In this document: positions 1 to 8,217 of the stretch, piece by piece
How the letters are laid out: every line of letters begins with the position of its first letter
How positions within the stretch are numbered: the first letter of the stretch is position 1
Source: Candidatus Bipolaricaulota bacterium
GTDB lineage: Bacteria; Bipolaricaulota; Bipolaricaulia; M55B111
Length of the DNA stretch: 32,381 nt
Assembly: GCA_021735245.1 (NCBI GenBank)
Contig: JAIPHJ010000021.1
Location: forward strand, 1-32,381
Reading direction: 5' to 3'
The notes under the pieces: model-generated
The model's input: only the letters and a program-made list of their open reading frames with translations
Database searches by the model: none
Told to the model about the DNA's origin: nothing
Position numbers and translations under genes: made by a program

Positions 1-42
1 GATATCAAACTGGGTGCTGGTTGAAAGCCCTGGAAGAGGGAC
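1..42. repeat. Left copy of 42-bp terminal direct repeat
   Basis: Bases 1-42 are identical to bases 32340-32381 at the other end of the window. The shared segment begins with the right arm of a long inverted repeat (ATATCAAACTGGGTGCTGG). It may mean the molecule is a closed contig with a short overlap, or that both window ends lie in copies of a dispersed repeat. The sequence cannot distinguish these. Confidence 0.9.
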
Positions 43-394
43 TTGATTTAACGCTTTAGATATCACCTAATAGGTGAAGATAACTAAGTTTCTCAAATAG
101 GGATTATTTTTTCCTGTAGACTGAATTATAAGTTGGTCTCAGGAGAGAGAATCGCATGATTTAGGTAACAGGTAGATTGGGATGAAGTCGACGACTTTCA
201 TTGACGGTAATTTTCTTTTAGCTAAATTTTGATCTCCCTCAGACGATGAAATTCTCCTTAAATAAGGTTTCGCAGAGAATATTTCAGTTCACTTAAGGAA
301 GGAACAGGCAAATAGAGTGGACGAAATTAATATAATTTCGGACAATAGTTTGTATTGGTAAATAAATCTATCAGAACAACTAAAACGAAACCTT
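43..394. other. Gene-free leader region before the PAS-GAF gene
   Basis: No convincing gene is seen. A small palindromic hairpin, TCACCTAATAGGTGA, lies at 63-77. By position it corresponds to the hairpin found 50-60 nt from the long stem in the other repeat elements. A possible -10 box TATAAT lies at 331-336, but no good -35 accompanies it, so I do not call a promoter. The start at 395 has no clear Shine-Dalgarno sequence. Confidence 0.5.
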
Positions 395-1570
395 ATGCAA
401 TCAAAAAATATTAAGGCCAGGTTTGACGGTATTGCCGTTCTGGACGCTCGAAGGAGATTCGAATACCTCGACAGGTCTTTTGCCGACCTCTACGGGTACC
501 GGGCACCTTCCGATCTTATCGGTAAACCTCTGGACGAAACCTTCGCGATACCTCAAGTAAAAAGACTGGAGGAAAAACTACTACCGACGCTGGAAAAGGA
601 ACGGAAATGGACCGGGGTTATCTCCGGTATTAAACGAAACGGAGAACAACTTGCACAAAAGGTCTCAGTATTCTATCTGAAAAAGGACAAGTTGGTCTTT
701 CTCGTGAAAAATATTACACCCAAAGGAAGATCCATCTTCAAGCTAGGCAGACCTGAATTCAACTGGCCGGAAGCTATCGAATCCCCTCCCGATATAGTGG
801 CAATAATTTCACCGGACTACGAAATCGAAAAAATCAACTCAACCGGTGCCGAAAAGCTGGGCATGACAGCGGGCGAGGTCGAAGGCCAAAAATGCTACGA
901 GGTAGTCCACAGGCTTACCTCACCAATTCAAGGATGCCCCTGTGAACAGGCATTAAATTCTCGTGAGGCTGGAATAGGCGAAGTCGCAGAAGACGGAACG
1001 AACTACGTAGTTACCGCTTTTCCGCTATTGGACGAGACGGAAGAATTAACGGCCTTCCTTCACACTGTAACCAGGGTAAGCAAAGATTCCCCCAGCGAAC
1101 TGAAGGCGTGCGAATTCTTCATCCGAGAACTCGCTAAAATAAACAGCAAGAGAGGGGTTTTCTCTTTTCTCCTGCACTCAATACGAGAAGTTTTAGGACC
1201 CGTAAAAATTACTCTTTACGAAGAGACCGCTGAAGGACTGGAGTGTTCATTGCAAAGGGGCTATAGAAGGAAACTGGTCGGAGAGAAGCTTTACAGGTCC
1301 GGTACCGGGGCCAGAATCGAAGCGTTGAAGAACGGCAGAAGCATCTATATTCCGAACGTAAAGTCAAGCGAGAATTTCATCAGATACGACCCGGAAGTAA
1401 AGTGCGAGTTCGTCGCGCCGATCTCTTCCTCTAAAAGAAAATTCGGGGTCCTGGACATCAGAAAGCTGGACCCCGAATCCATAACTCCTTCCGAGAGAAA
1501 CCTAATCGAAATTATGGCCTCCGAAGCAGGGAAAACAATGGAGAGCCTCTCCCAGAATAAACCTGATTAA
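395..1570 (+). CDS. PAS-PAS-GAF sensor protein without output domain
   Basis: A 391-residue soluble protein. Residues about 5-105 look like a PAS domain (YLDRSFADLYGY, then a GK...LV tail). Residues about 122-230 look like a second PAS domain (PDIVAIISPDYEIEKIN), carrying a Cys near 166 (KCYEVVH) and a CPC motif near 181-183. Residues about 245-385 look like a GAF domain (GVFSFLLHSIREVLGPVKIT ... EFVAPI). There is no membrane segment, kinase, GGDEF, HTH or methyl-accepting region, so any signal must be passed to a separate partner. The cysteines could bind metal or respond to redox, which would fit the iron and copper genes next door, but this is inference. The gene converges on cysK, with 21 bp between stops. 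The ATG at 395 lacks a good ribosome site, so the start is uncertain. Confidence 0.75.
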   Translation: MQSKNIKARFDGIAVLDARRRFEYLDRSFADLYGYRAPSDLIGKPLDETFAIPQVKRLEEKLLPTLEKERKWTGVISGIKRNGEQLAQKVSVFYLKKDKLVFLVKNITPKGRSIFKLGRPEFNWPEAIESPPDIVAIISPDYEIEKINSTGAEKLGMTAGEVEGQKCYEVVHRLTSPIQGCPCEQALNSREAGIGEVAEDGTNYVVTAFPLLDETEELTAFLHTVTRVSKDSPSELKACEFFIRELAKINSKRGVFSFLLHSIREVLGPVKITLYEETAEGLECSLQRGYRRKLVGEKLYRSGTGARIEALKNGRSIYIPNVKSSENFIRYDPEVKCEFVAPISSSKRKFGVLDIRKLDPESITPSERNLIEIMASEAGKTMESLSQNKPD

Positions 1571-1591
1571 CGCCAAATTCATTAGGTTGAC

Positions 1592-2521
1592 TTATTCGGA
1601 GAAAAGTTCCGTCGATAAGTACCGTTCTCCCGTATCGGGCAGGATTACGACAATTCTCTTTCCCTCGCTTTCCGGTCTCTTTGCTACCCGAACGGCCGCT
1701 TTTGCAGCTGCGCCCGAAGAAATTCCAGCCAGAATCCCCTCTTCCCGGGCCAGACTTCTGGTCATCTCTTTAGCCTCGTCGCTTTCGACCTGGATTACCT
1801 CGTCAATTATCTCCCTGTTTAATATTTCGGGGACGAATCCGGCCCCGATTCCCTGAATCTTATGAGACCCTGCTTCACCGCCGGAAAGCACGGGTGATTC
1901 TTCCGGCTCTACTGCGACCGATTTCAGTCCCGGGTTCTTCTCTTTCAGCCTCTCCGATACGCCAGTTATAGTCCCACCCGTTCCGACACCGGCGACAAAT
2001 ATATCGACCTGACCGTCCGTGTCCTCCCATATTTCTTCGGCGGTGGTTTTTCTGTGTACACCGGGATTAGCTGGATTCCTGAACTGCTGGGGCATGAAAT
2101 AATCGTCTCCTGAATTTACCAGTTCGCTGGCCTCATCTATCGCTCCCTGCATTCCGTCGTCTCCCGGGGTCAATCTGAGTTCTACACCAAACGCCTTTAG
2201 CAGGTCGCGCCGTTCCTGGCTCATCGTGTCGGGCATGGTTAGAATAAGCCTGTAACCCTTCGCCGCGCAGACAAAGGCAAGAGCCACTCCGGTGTTCCCG
2301 CTCGTCGGCTCCACGATAACGGTATCCTCCCCGATCTCGCCGGCTCGTTCCGCCTCTTCTATCATATTGACTCCGACCCTGTCCTTAACGCTGCCGCAGG
2401 GGTTGGCCGATTCCATCTTCGCCACTACTTCTCCCTTTGCCCCATCGGTTACCCTGTTCAACTCGACCAACGGACTACCAATCAGCTCTGTTACGTCGTC
2501 CGCTATAGAACTCACCTGCAT
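1592..2521 (-). CDS. cysK: Cysteine synthase (O-acetylserine sulfhydrylase)
   Basis: A PLP enzyme that makes cysteine from O-acetylserine and sulfide. All family landmarks are present: N-terminal [13 protein letters not shown], the PLP lysine in SVKDR, the substrate loop PTSGNTG, the phosphate-binding GTGGTITG, the SSGAAA segment and C-terminal [11 protein letters not shown]. The length of about 309 residues is normal. It is the last gene of the operon rrf2-feoB-zinc ribbon-dtxR/feoA-cysK, starting 15 bp after the previous stop. Start choice is unclear: AAGGAG lies just before GTG 2524/ATG 2521, while GTG 2515 has better spacing and gives an N-terminus closer to the family. Its presence in an iron operon suggests joint control of iron and sulfur supply for iron-sulfur clusters (inference). 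Confidence 0.93.
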   Translation of the reverse strand: MQVSSIADDVTELIGSPLVELNRVTDGAKGEVVAKMESANPCGSVKDRVGVNMIEEAERAGEIGEDTVIVEPTSGNTGVALAFVCAAKGYRLILTMPDTMSQERRDLLKAFGVELRLTPGDDGMQGAIDEASELVNSGDDYFMPQQFRNPANPGVHRKTTAEEIWEDTDGQVDIFVAGVGTGGTITGVSERLKEKNPGLKSVAVEPEESPVLSGGEAGSHKIQGIGAGFVPEILNREIIDEVIQVESDEAKEMTRSLAREEGILAGISSGAAAKAAVRVAKRPESEGKRIVVILPDTGERYLSTELFSE

Positions 2522-2536
2522 CACTCCTTTTATATT

Positions 2537-3292
2537 TTATCCAGTCCTTCTGCTAAATTTCTCCTTTAACTTTCCAAAAAGGGAATCTACCGAGATCCGG
2601 TCCTTCGGTCCCTCCCTTTCCGTGCTTCCATTTCTCACGAAAATACTTTCGGCCACGTCGCTTTCCATTGCGACGCTGGTTTCCTCCAGTCCGACCACGA
2701 ACGCCGGAAATTTCTGCTCTACCGTAACATTTACACCGGGAAGGATTCCCAGAGAAGATAGTCGATTGAGTCTTCCCTCCTCCGACAACGTAAGGTAGGC
2801 TACTTTTACAGTTTCTCCGACTTCGACGTCCATAAGCGAGGTTATGGCCTGCCGAACGGTTCGCTGAGACTTCGAACAGCACCTTCCGGACGGAATAGTT
2901 TTTCCGTGAGGACACTCCCCGGGATGACCAAGCAACGTACATATTTTCTCCTCAACTTCAGCCGAGATGGCGTGTTCGAACTTGCAGGCCGGTCCTTCTA
3001 AACTGGCCGGATCCATCTCCAGTACGTCATTCAGCAGCCTCTCAGCCAGCCTATGACGACGGACAACTTTCCTGGAACGTACTTCTCCCCTATCTGTAAG
3101 ATCTATTCCGCCGTTCCCGTCACTGCCGATCGATCCCCGTTTCTTTAACTGGCGGATTATTTCGTCCACGTCCTCGGCGGATCGATCGAGAATTTCCTTA
3201 ACTCCCTCTCGATCGATCGTTCTTCCTTCTTCTCTGGCCAGCCAGAGAATCTCCAGTATTTCCTCTCCCAGCTCCACTTCCTTATCTCTCAT
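2537..3292 (-). CDS. DtxR/MntR-type metal repressor with C-terminal FeoA domain
   Basis: 251 residues. Residues 1-75 form a winged helix. The dimerisation/metal domain follows with H80 and E84 (RRHRLAER) and C103-x2-E106-H107 (ACKFEHAIS), matching the ancillary site (H79, E83) and primary site (C102, E105, H106) of DtxR. A Cys-rich stretch follows (GECPHG, C127; GRCC, C138/C139). Residues about 152-222 are an FeoA/SH3-like domain (GETVKVAYL ... LGILPGVNVTV). No separate feoA gene is seen, so this domain may serve both as SH3-like regulator domain and as FeoA. It starts 3 bp after the zinc-ribbon stop, implying translational coupling. Its expected metal is Fe(II). A DtxR/IdeR-like box lies upstream of the FTR1 permease at 13385-13403. 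Confidence 0.88.
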   Translation of the reverse strand: MRDKEVELGEEILEILWLAREEGRTIDREGVKEILDRSAEDVDEIIRQLKKRGSIGSDGNGGIDLTDRGEVRSRKVVRRHRLAERLLNDVLEMDPASLEGPACKFEHAISAEVEEKICTLLGHPGECPHGKTIPSGRCCSKSQRTVRQAITSLMDVEVGETVKVAYLTLSEEGRLNRLSSLGILPGVNVTVEQKFPAFVVGLEETSVAMESDVAESIFVRNGSTEREGPKDRISVDSLFGKLKEKFSRRTG

Positions 3293-3295
3293 ACT

Positions 3296-3478
3296 CTATT
3301 TACTCTCCTCCGATAGTTCTAACAAATTCAAATCCGGCACGAATTCCGTCCCACAATATGGACATTTCTTCCTGCCACAGCAGTTCGCGAGCGGACAACC
3401 GTCGCACGCAGCCAGCGAAAGTTCGACCTCAAACTGGCTTCCACAGGTCGGACACTGGACCTGGTCTCGATTGGACAT
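3296..3478 (-). CDS. Small cysteine-rich zinc-ribbon protein in feo operon
   Basis: About 60 residues with nine cysteines: CPTCG near the start, then ACDGCPLANCCGRKK and CPYCG. The two CPxCG knuckles are typical of a zinc ribbon, and the middle CxxCxxxxCC block could bind metal or a cluster. It overlaps the feoB stop: GGAGG inside the last feoB codons precedes GTG 3481 and ATG 3478, so translation is coupled to feoB. Its position between feoB and the DtxR::FeoA gene suggests a role in ferrous iron uptake, possibly comparable in position to FeoC-like accessory proteins, but no sequence similarity to FeoC is claimed. Function unknown. Confidence 0.8.
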   Translation of the reverse strand: MSNRDQVQCPTCGSQFEVELSLAACDGCPLANCCGRKKCPYCGTEFVPDLNLLELSEESK

Positions 3479-3480
3479 CA

Positions 3481-5424
3481 CTACATAACCTCCAGACTTC
3501 GCAGGATAAAATTAAGCAACGCCCCAACGGATATAGAGTAGGGGATTATAAAGCCTACAATAGCGAGTGCTGTCCTTATACCGCGTTCTTTGATTATCAT
3601 CAGATAGTTCGCTATACAGGGAACGAACAGCGTAATTACCACGGAACTTACCGTTATCTGTAACGGGCTCAACCTCGCCTGGCGCGCCATTTCGAACAGG
3701 CCGGCCGTCCCGTAGTCCCTTCTTACGAACCCGAGGATAAATGCGACTGCTGCGTCTCCGGGCAGATCCAGTAGGCCCGAAACGAGCGGTTTTAACCCCC
3801 TTATCATGAAACCCAGAACGCCCGTCTTATCAGCAAGAAATACGACAAACGTGCCGACCAGAAAGAAAGGTAGTACCTCCTTAAGGAACCACTTAACCCT
3901 TGTATACGTCTTTCTGGCGACGTTTACCGGGCGCGGCAGTCGGATCGGCGGTATCTCCATTATAAATTCGGAGGACCGACCAGAGAACAACTTCGAACTC
4001 AACCAACCAACTAATACAAGCTGAAGTGCGACGACGCCGCCCCAGATAAGCAGGCCGAGCTGAGAAGCGTAGGCAAACAGACCCAGGATAACCCCCAGCT
4101 GGGCAGAACAGGGAACTCCAAGGGCCAGCAATAAAGTGGCTATCCTTCTTTCCTTTTTCGTCTCTAGCGTCCTTGTAGTAACAGTTGCCATCGTGTCGCA
4201 GCCCAGACCCAGCACCATCGGTAGTACAGCTTTTCCATTCAACCCTATTTTACGGAACAGACGATCCACCATAACCGATAGTCGCGGAATATAGCCTGAA
4301 TCCTCCAGGATCGAGAAAGCCAGAAAGAACGTAAGGACGACCGGCAGAACCAGAGCCAGCGCCCAGGCAAGACCCATCGTAATCAGCCCGTAAGGGCCAA
4401 CTAGCATATCTTCCAGAAAAGCCACGTCTATGACGGAGACGGTAAAGGCCCTGACAGCCGGGTTGATTACCTTCTGAAATACTTCCACCTCAAGGAAATC
4501 GACGATTACCTGGGCTCCCAGCACGCCGACAAATTGGTAAACTCCGTAGAGGACGATCAGAAATATCGGGAGACCTGTTAGGGGCCGCATCGTCAACCTG
4601 GAAAGCGTTTCCGAAAGTATCCTTCCCTCTCCGGATTCGGATTTTACCTCTTGAGCTATTCCCTGAACTATCTTTTTCCGCTTTCGTGTAACTTGAAAAG
4701 AGACGGGTTCAGCGGATTTTTCTCTGAGCTCTTCCCTGCAACCGATCAACTCGTCAAGCTGATCCGGCTTTAACCGTTCCTTTAACAGCTTCATAAGCGA
4801 ATCATCGCCGGACAGAATCATTAACCCCGAAGCCTTCTCGGGTAGGTTCAGATCTTTAAGAGAAGATGAAATATCTTTCAGCGATCCGGTAACCGGTTCG
4901 CCGTAGTCGACTTCCAGTCGGGGAACTTCCGCGGAGAAAACTAACCCTTCGAGTTCCTCGAACCCTTCACCTGTTGGAGCTACAGTACTTACCACGGGAG
5001 TCCCAAGTTGTTTCGCCAGCTTCTTCTCGTCAAGTTCTATTCCCTTCCGGTCTGCCTCGTCCGCCATATTCAGAGCGACGATCGTAGGGAGATTCGCCTC
5101 CGCCAGCTGGGCAGTCAGCATCAGCGATCTCTGAAGGTTTTTGGCGTCCGCGACCTGTATTACCAGATCCGGCTTCTCCAGGAACAGAAGATCACGAGTT
5201 ATCCGTTCGTCCTCCGAAACCGGAATAAGACTATTTACCCCCGGAGTGTCTATTAATTCAACGGTTCTCCCGTCTATCTCTGCCTCGCCCCGTGAGACCT
5301 CCACGGTCGTACCTGGATAATTGGACACGTCCGTATAGGTATCCGTAAGTCGACCAAAAAAGACACTCTTCCCCACGTTCGTGTTCCCCACAAGTGCTAC
5401 CTTCAATGAGCTATTTTCTTTCAC
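3481..5424 (-). CDS. feoB: Ferrous iron transporter FeoB
   Basis: A membrane Fe(II) permease with an N-terminal G-protein domain. G1 is GNTNVGKS (residues about 13-20), the switch has YPGTT, G3 is DTPG and G4 is NMAD. A linker (RKRKKIVQGIAQEV) leads to about eight membrane segments with two gate motifs: LGLGCDTMATVTTRTLET ... GVPCSAQLGV and ILGFVRRDYGTAGL. About 647 residues is short for the family but complete. I chose GTG 5424, preceded by GGGGG at 5429-5433, because the reading frame further upstream begins only with a weak ATT codon. It follows rrf2 by 56 bp and overlaps the zinc-ribbon gene. Rrf2 and DtxR family regulators flank it, so dual control by iron-sulfur status and Fe(II) is likely (inference). 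Confidence 0.95.
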   Translation of the reverse strand: MKENSSLKVALVGNTNVGKSVFFGRLTDTYTDVSNYPGTTVEVSRGEAEIDGRTVELIDTPGVNSLIPVSEDERITRDLLFLEKPDLVIQVADAKNLQRSLMLTAQLAEANLPTIVALNMADEADRKGIELDEKKLAKQLGTPVVSTVAPTGEGFEELEGLVFSAEVPRLEVDYGEPVTGSLKDISSSLKDLNLPEKASGLMILSGDDSLMKLLKERLKPDQLDELIGCREELREKSAEPVSFQVTRKRKKIVQGIAQEVKSESGEGRILSETLSRLTMRPLTGLPIFLIVLYGVYQFVGVLGAQVIVDFLEVEVFQKVINPAVRAFTVSVIDVAFLEDMLVGPYGLITMGLAWALALVLPVVLTFFLAFSILEDSGYIPRLSVMVDRLFRKIGLNGKAVLPMVLGLGCDTMATVTTRTLETKKERRIATLLLALGVPCSAQLGVILGLFAYASQLGLLIWGGVVALQLVLVGWLSSKLFSGRSSEFIMEIPPIRLPRPVNVARKTYTRVKWFLKEVLPFFLVGTFVVFLADKTGVLGFMIRGLKPLVSGLLDLPGDAAVAFILGFVRRDYGTAGLFEMARQARLSPLQITVSSVVITLFVPCIANYLMIIKERGIRTALAIVGFIIPYSISVGALLNFILRSLEVM

Positions 5425-5480
5425 CTGTCCCCCGCGCAATAATAGTTTCTAAAATTTGATGGTTTTCTAAGGAAGTTAAA

Positions 5481-5897
5481 TCAGCGAACCTTCTCCTGCT
5501 TCCTTGCAAGCTGGTCCAGCGTCCGTGAGCCCAAAAACTCTTTTAATGATTCCTGCATTCCAACCCAGAGATCCCGGGTCGGACATATATCTTTTCTATC
5601 GCAAATTTTTGGCGAATCCACACAGTCCACCAGCGCCAGCGGGCCTTCCAGCGTCCTAAGAATCTGGAGGACCACTATCTCCTCTGGAGCCTTCGTTAAT
5701 TCGTAGCCTCCACCCGCACCTCGTACGCTCCTGAGCAAGCCCTCTGTTTTTAGGTGTGGGACAATTTGCTCCAGGTATTTCTTTGATATTCCCTGATTTT
5801 CGGCTATCTCGTGTAGTGAAACGGGACCCTCGCCGTAGTTGATGGCAAGTTCGACCATAGCTCGCAACCCGTATCTGCTCTTCGTGGATATCTGCAT
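5481..5897 (-). CDS. Rrf2-family regulator, predicted iron-sulfur sensor
   Basis: 138 residues. The N-terminal winged helix is classic Rrf2 (MQISTKSRYGLRAMVELA ... ISKKYLEQIVPHLK ... SVRGAGGGYELTK). Three cysteines, C92, C99 and C105 (DCVDSPKIC, DICPTRDLW), sit where IscR-type proteins hold a [2Fe-2S] cluster (C92, C98, C104 in E. coli IscR), so a cluster-sensing role is likely. It heads the feoB-cysK operon, so it may be an IscR- or CymR-like switch balancing iron and cysteine. An inverted repeat in its own promoter (5911-5927) suggests autoregulation. The exact ligand and regulon cannot be told from sequence. Confidence 0.9.
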   Translation of the reverse strand: MQISTKSRYGLRAMVELAINYGEGPVSLHEIAENQGISKKYLEQIVPHLKTEGLLRSVRGAGGGYELTKAPEEIVVLQILRTLEGPLALVDCVDSPKICDRKDICPTRDLWVGMQESLKEFLGSRTLDQLARKQEKVR

Positions 5898-5908
5898 AAT
5901 GTCTATTA

Positions 5909-5937
5909 ATCCTATAAAAATACTAGGCTTTATTCAA
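5909..5937 (-). promoter_or_regulatory. Promoter of rrf2-feoB operon with candidate operator
   Basis: On the minus strand TTGAAT (5932-5937), 17 bp, then TAGGAT (5909-5914) form a reasonable sigma-A promoter. The imperfect inverted repeat CCTATAAAAATACTAGG at 5911-5927 overlaps the -10, where a repressor would block it. Rrf2 proteins often bind AT-rich inverted repeats of about this size. Assignment to the rrf2 product is inference. Confidence 0.45.
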
Positions 5938-6031
5938 CTGATTCCTTTTGCCCTCTGCTGCAGTTAAACTAAGGTTTTGAGTTTGGTTTGGCGCCGACCC
6001 GGCTATGGAGTTTTAAGCTGGAATATTCTCG

Positions 6032-7231
6032 TCACCCGAACTCTTCTACGTCCGCGCTAGCAACCGCTTCCTCTATTAAGTCATCAATTTCTAAAGATCG
6101 CTCTACTTGCCTTACCTCGTCCAGGGAAGCTTTGGTCTCCGGGTGTTTGGGTCTCATGTAGACGCAACAATCCCGGGACGATCTTGCAGATATCTGGTAG
6201 GTTTCAATCTCTCTTGCCAGTGACTCTATTTCTCGCTTGTCCATACCGATGTTCGGCCGATAGACTGGCATCGAAGAAGATACCGCTTCGTTCGCGGCCC
6301 GGAGGTTTTCCAGAGTCTGCGAGGAGACCTGGGCAAGGCTATCCCCGGACACCAACCCAAGAGCGTTCTCACCCTGTGCAACCCTCTCTGCGGCTTTGAG
6401 CATCGCTCTCCTGTAGAAGATGATTCGCAACCGTTTCGGGGCGTCGGTTATTATCTTCCTCTGAATCGTCCTTATATTTATCAGGTATAGCTTGGCGCTC
6501 CCCTGCCAGGACGAAAGTACTTCGACCACTTCCTCCACGTTTTCCTGAGAAGCCTTATCGGTCCGGGGAAAGGAGTGAAAATGAGTAAAGACAACCTCGG
6601 AGCCCCGTTTCATCATCTGCCAGGCAGCTACGGGAGAATCTATTCCGGCAGAAACCAAACCGATTACCTTACCCGCCGTCCCAACCGGCATTCCCCCGGC
6701 CCCTTCTATCTTTTTCTTATAGAGAAATATTTCACTGGAAGTCACCTCTATGAAAAGAGTGAAGTCCGGTTCTTCCAGATCCACCTCTCTCGGGCTTCCT
6801 TCCTCCTCGTACCGCTGTTGCAGGTGGGCTCCGATCCGTTCGTTTAACTCTACAGAATTGAGACCGTAGTTCTTGTCTGCCCTTCTAGACGCAACTTTGA
6901 ACGACCTGAAATCCTCCGACCTGACGAGGTTCCAGGCTACCTGCTTGATCGAATCTAGATCACGGGAACAACTCCGAACGAAAGCGTAATTGGCGATTCC
7001 AAAGACTCTGTCCAATCGGTCCTCGTATTTGGAGAGTTCAAATTTGGCCGTCCCGCCCAGCTCGACGAGAATACGACCGTACATCCGGTTGATCCTTTCG
7101 AAACTTAATCCGTCCAGGGCAGCTCGGAGGTTTTCAACAAGCTTTTCTTCAAAGTAGTCCCGATTCTCACCCTTGAGTGCGATCTCGCCGTAGTGTACGA
7201 GTATACCGTCTACGTTATTTTTTTTCCTCAT
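6032..7231 (-). CDS. thiI: tRNA 4-thiouridine synthetase ThiI
   Basis: Uses persulfide sulfur to make 4-thiouridine in tRNA and, in some organisms, the thiazole of thiamine. The N-terminus (ILVHYGEIALKGENRDYF) is the ferredoxin-like region, a THUMP domain follows, and the ATP-binding PP-loop is VSAGIDSPVAAW. No rhodanese domain follows, as in many bacterial ThiI. About 399 residues is normal for this short form. ATG 7231 was chosen because the family begins at this point; TTG 7246 is an alternative. It follows csoR by 19 bp on the same strand, so it may be read through from the copper operon, an unusual place for it. Confidence 0.93.
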   Translation of the reverse strand: MRKKNNVDGILVHYGEIALKGENRDYFEEKLVENLRAALDGLSFERINRMYGRILVELGGTAKFELSKYEDRLDRVFGIANYAFVRSCSRDLDSIKQVAWNLVRSEDFRSFKVASRRADKNYGLNSVELNERIGAHLQQRYEEEGSPREVDLEEPDFTLFIEVTSSEIFLYKKKIEGAGGMPVGTAGKVIGLVSAGIDSPVAAWQMMKRGSEVVFTHFHSFPRTDKASQENVEEVVEVLSSWQGSAKLYLINIRTIQRKIITDAPKRLRIIFYRRAMLKAAERVAQGENALGLVSGDSLAQVSSQTLENLRAANEAVSSSMPVYRPNIGMDKREIESLAREIETYQISARSSRDCCVYMRPKHPETKASLDEVRQVERSLEIDDLIEEAVASADVEEFG

Positions 7232-7250
7232 CTCAGATTGTCCCAATGCG

Positions 7251-7589
7251 TTAACTTCCCCGGAGATACTTGAGAACTTCTACCAGCTCCTCTATCTTAT
7301 CCTCTCCCTCTCCTTCCCTAACTGCCTCCGCAACACATACTCTCATATGATCTTTGGTCAGCAGGTTTGCAAGTTTGGATAGCGAGGATTGAACCGCTGC
7401 TATCTGCTTGAGGATATCTATACAGTACCGCTCTTCTTCGATCATCGTCTCTATTCCGCGCGAATGACCGATAACGGTCCTTATTCGATTTAGGGCTTCC
7501 CGCTTTTCCGTCGGTAATCTCTCCAGGCTCCCCTTTTCTCCGTCCGTCTTTTCCTCGACTTCCAGTTCACTATAGTCTGCACAGGCCAT
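7251..7589 (-). CDS. csoR: Copper-sensing repressor CsoR
   Basis: 112 residues of the CsoR/RcnR (DUF156) family, all-helical DNA-binding Cu(I) sensors. The Cu(I) ligands C56, H81 and C85 have exactly the C-x24-H-x3-C spacing of M. tuberculosis CsoR (C36, H61, C65), in YCIDILKQIAAVQSSL and DHMRVCV. A 25-residue acidic extension precedes the core. RBS AGGTGAG precedes ATG 7589. It is encoded downstream of copA, and a candidate operator lies at the copA promoter (10973-10991), so it should repress its own operon until Cu(I) binds. Confidence 0.93.
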   Translation of the reverse strand: MACADYSELEVEEKTDGEKGSLERLPTEKREALNRIRTVIGHSRGIETMIEEERYCIDILKQIAAVQSSLSKLANLLTKDHMRVCVAEAVREGEGEDKIEELVEVLKYLRGS

Positions 7590-7599
7590 GATGTCTCAC

Positions 7600-7821
7600 C
7601 TACGAATCCTGTAAAGTCTTCAACAAAGTAACCGTCAGCAATACTACCAACAGACCTCCGACTATCCAGAAAAGGATCATCGGTCCCCAGCCCCAGTGAG
7701 CGCCGGCCATGTGATGACCCCATTCTTCTCCTTCCGAATGAGCAAATACCGAGTTAAAAGAAACAACGACAGTGATAAACGACAATACGAGGTAACTTAT
7801 CAATCTATTAAACTTTTTCAT
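7600..7821 (-). CDS. Small His-rich membrane protein of copper operon
   Basis: About 73 residues starting at ATG 7821, which follows GGGGGGAAA closely. An N-terminal signal-like helix (LISYLVLSFITVVVSFNSVFA) is followed by a short external segment rich in His and Trp (HSEGEEWGHHMAGAHWGWG) and one membrane helix (PMILFWIVGGLLVVLLTVTL). The His/Met cluster outside the membrane could bind copper, which fits its position between the thioredoxin-like gene (14-bp overlap) and csoR (10-bp gap). I do not recognise a named family and cannot assign a mechanism. Confidence 0.7.
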   Translation of the reverse strand: MKKFNRLISYLVLSFITVVVSFNSVFAHSEGEEWGHHMAGAHWGWGPMILFWIVGGLLVVLLTVTLLKTLQDS

Positions 7822-8161
7822 TTTCCCCCCTAATTTTTTCCAGGAAATCAAGAATCATCTTCTCTGGAGGGTGCTCGTATACCTCACCCTCATAAAAGTA
7901 AAGCCTGCAGCCTTCGACATTATAATTGGTTATATCCCCGGCGTCTGGATCCACGTCCCGGCCATTGATTTTTACCTGCGGAGAACCGGAAAACCCTTTC
8001 CTTTTTGCTTCCTCTTTCGTCTCAACTAGATCTTCGTGAACTTCGTACTGTACTCCTTCTTCGTCCAGTGCATCACTCGTAATTTTTAAAGCCTCTCTCC
8101 AAACGTGACAATCCTCATTGTGGAGCACTTCGACCGTAACGTGAGAATCACTGTTGGGCAT
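7808..8161 (-). CDS. Thioredoxin-fold protein of metal-resistance type
   Basis: 117 residues. The pattern VEVLHNEDCHVWREALK ... FSGSPQVKINGRDVD ... GCRLYFYEG resembles small thioredoxin-like proteins with an N-terminal C-x-x-W in place of CxxC and a conserved cis-proline loop (GSPQVKING), often found beside mercury or copper genes. One Cys (residue 18) sits in the active-site position and one near the C-terminal strand (GC). It likely handles thiols or metal in the cytoplasm, since no signal peptide is present. RBS AAGGAG precedes ATG 8161. It lies 56 bp after the YHS gene and overlaps the next gene by 14 bp. Confidence 0.72.
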   Translation of the reverse strand: MPNSDSHVTVEVLHNEDCHVWREALKITSDALDEEGVQYEVHEDLVETKEEAKRKGFSGSPQVKINGRDVDPDAGDITNYNVEGCRLYFYEGEVYEHPPEKMILDFLEKIRGENEKV

Positions 8162-8217
8162 TTCGGGCTCTCCTTAATTCACTAAATTAATTGTTCACCA
8201 ATATCTCGCCTTCACTA

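Noticed and set aside
2292-2798. A 168-codon plus-strand frame across cysK and the DtxR-like gene
   Set aside because: It spans the reverse of two well-supported genes and has no recognisable product.
5425-5480. A separate feoB promoter with an iron box
   Set aside because: TTAGAAA occurs twice there, but I see no palindrome like the FTR1 box and no well-spaced -35/-10 pair.
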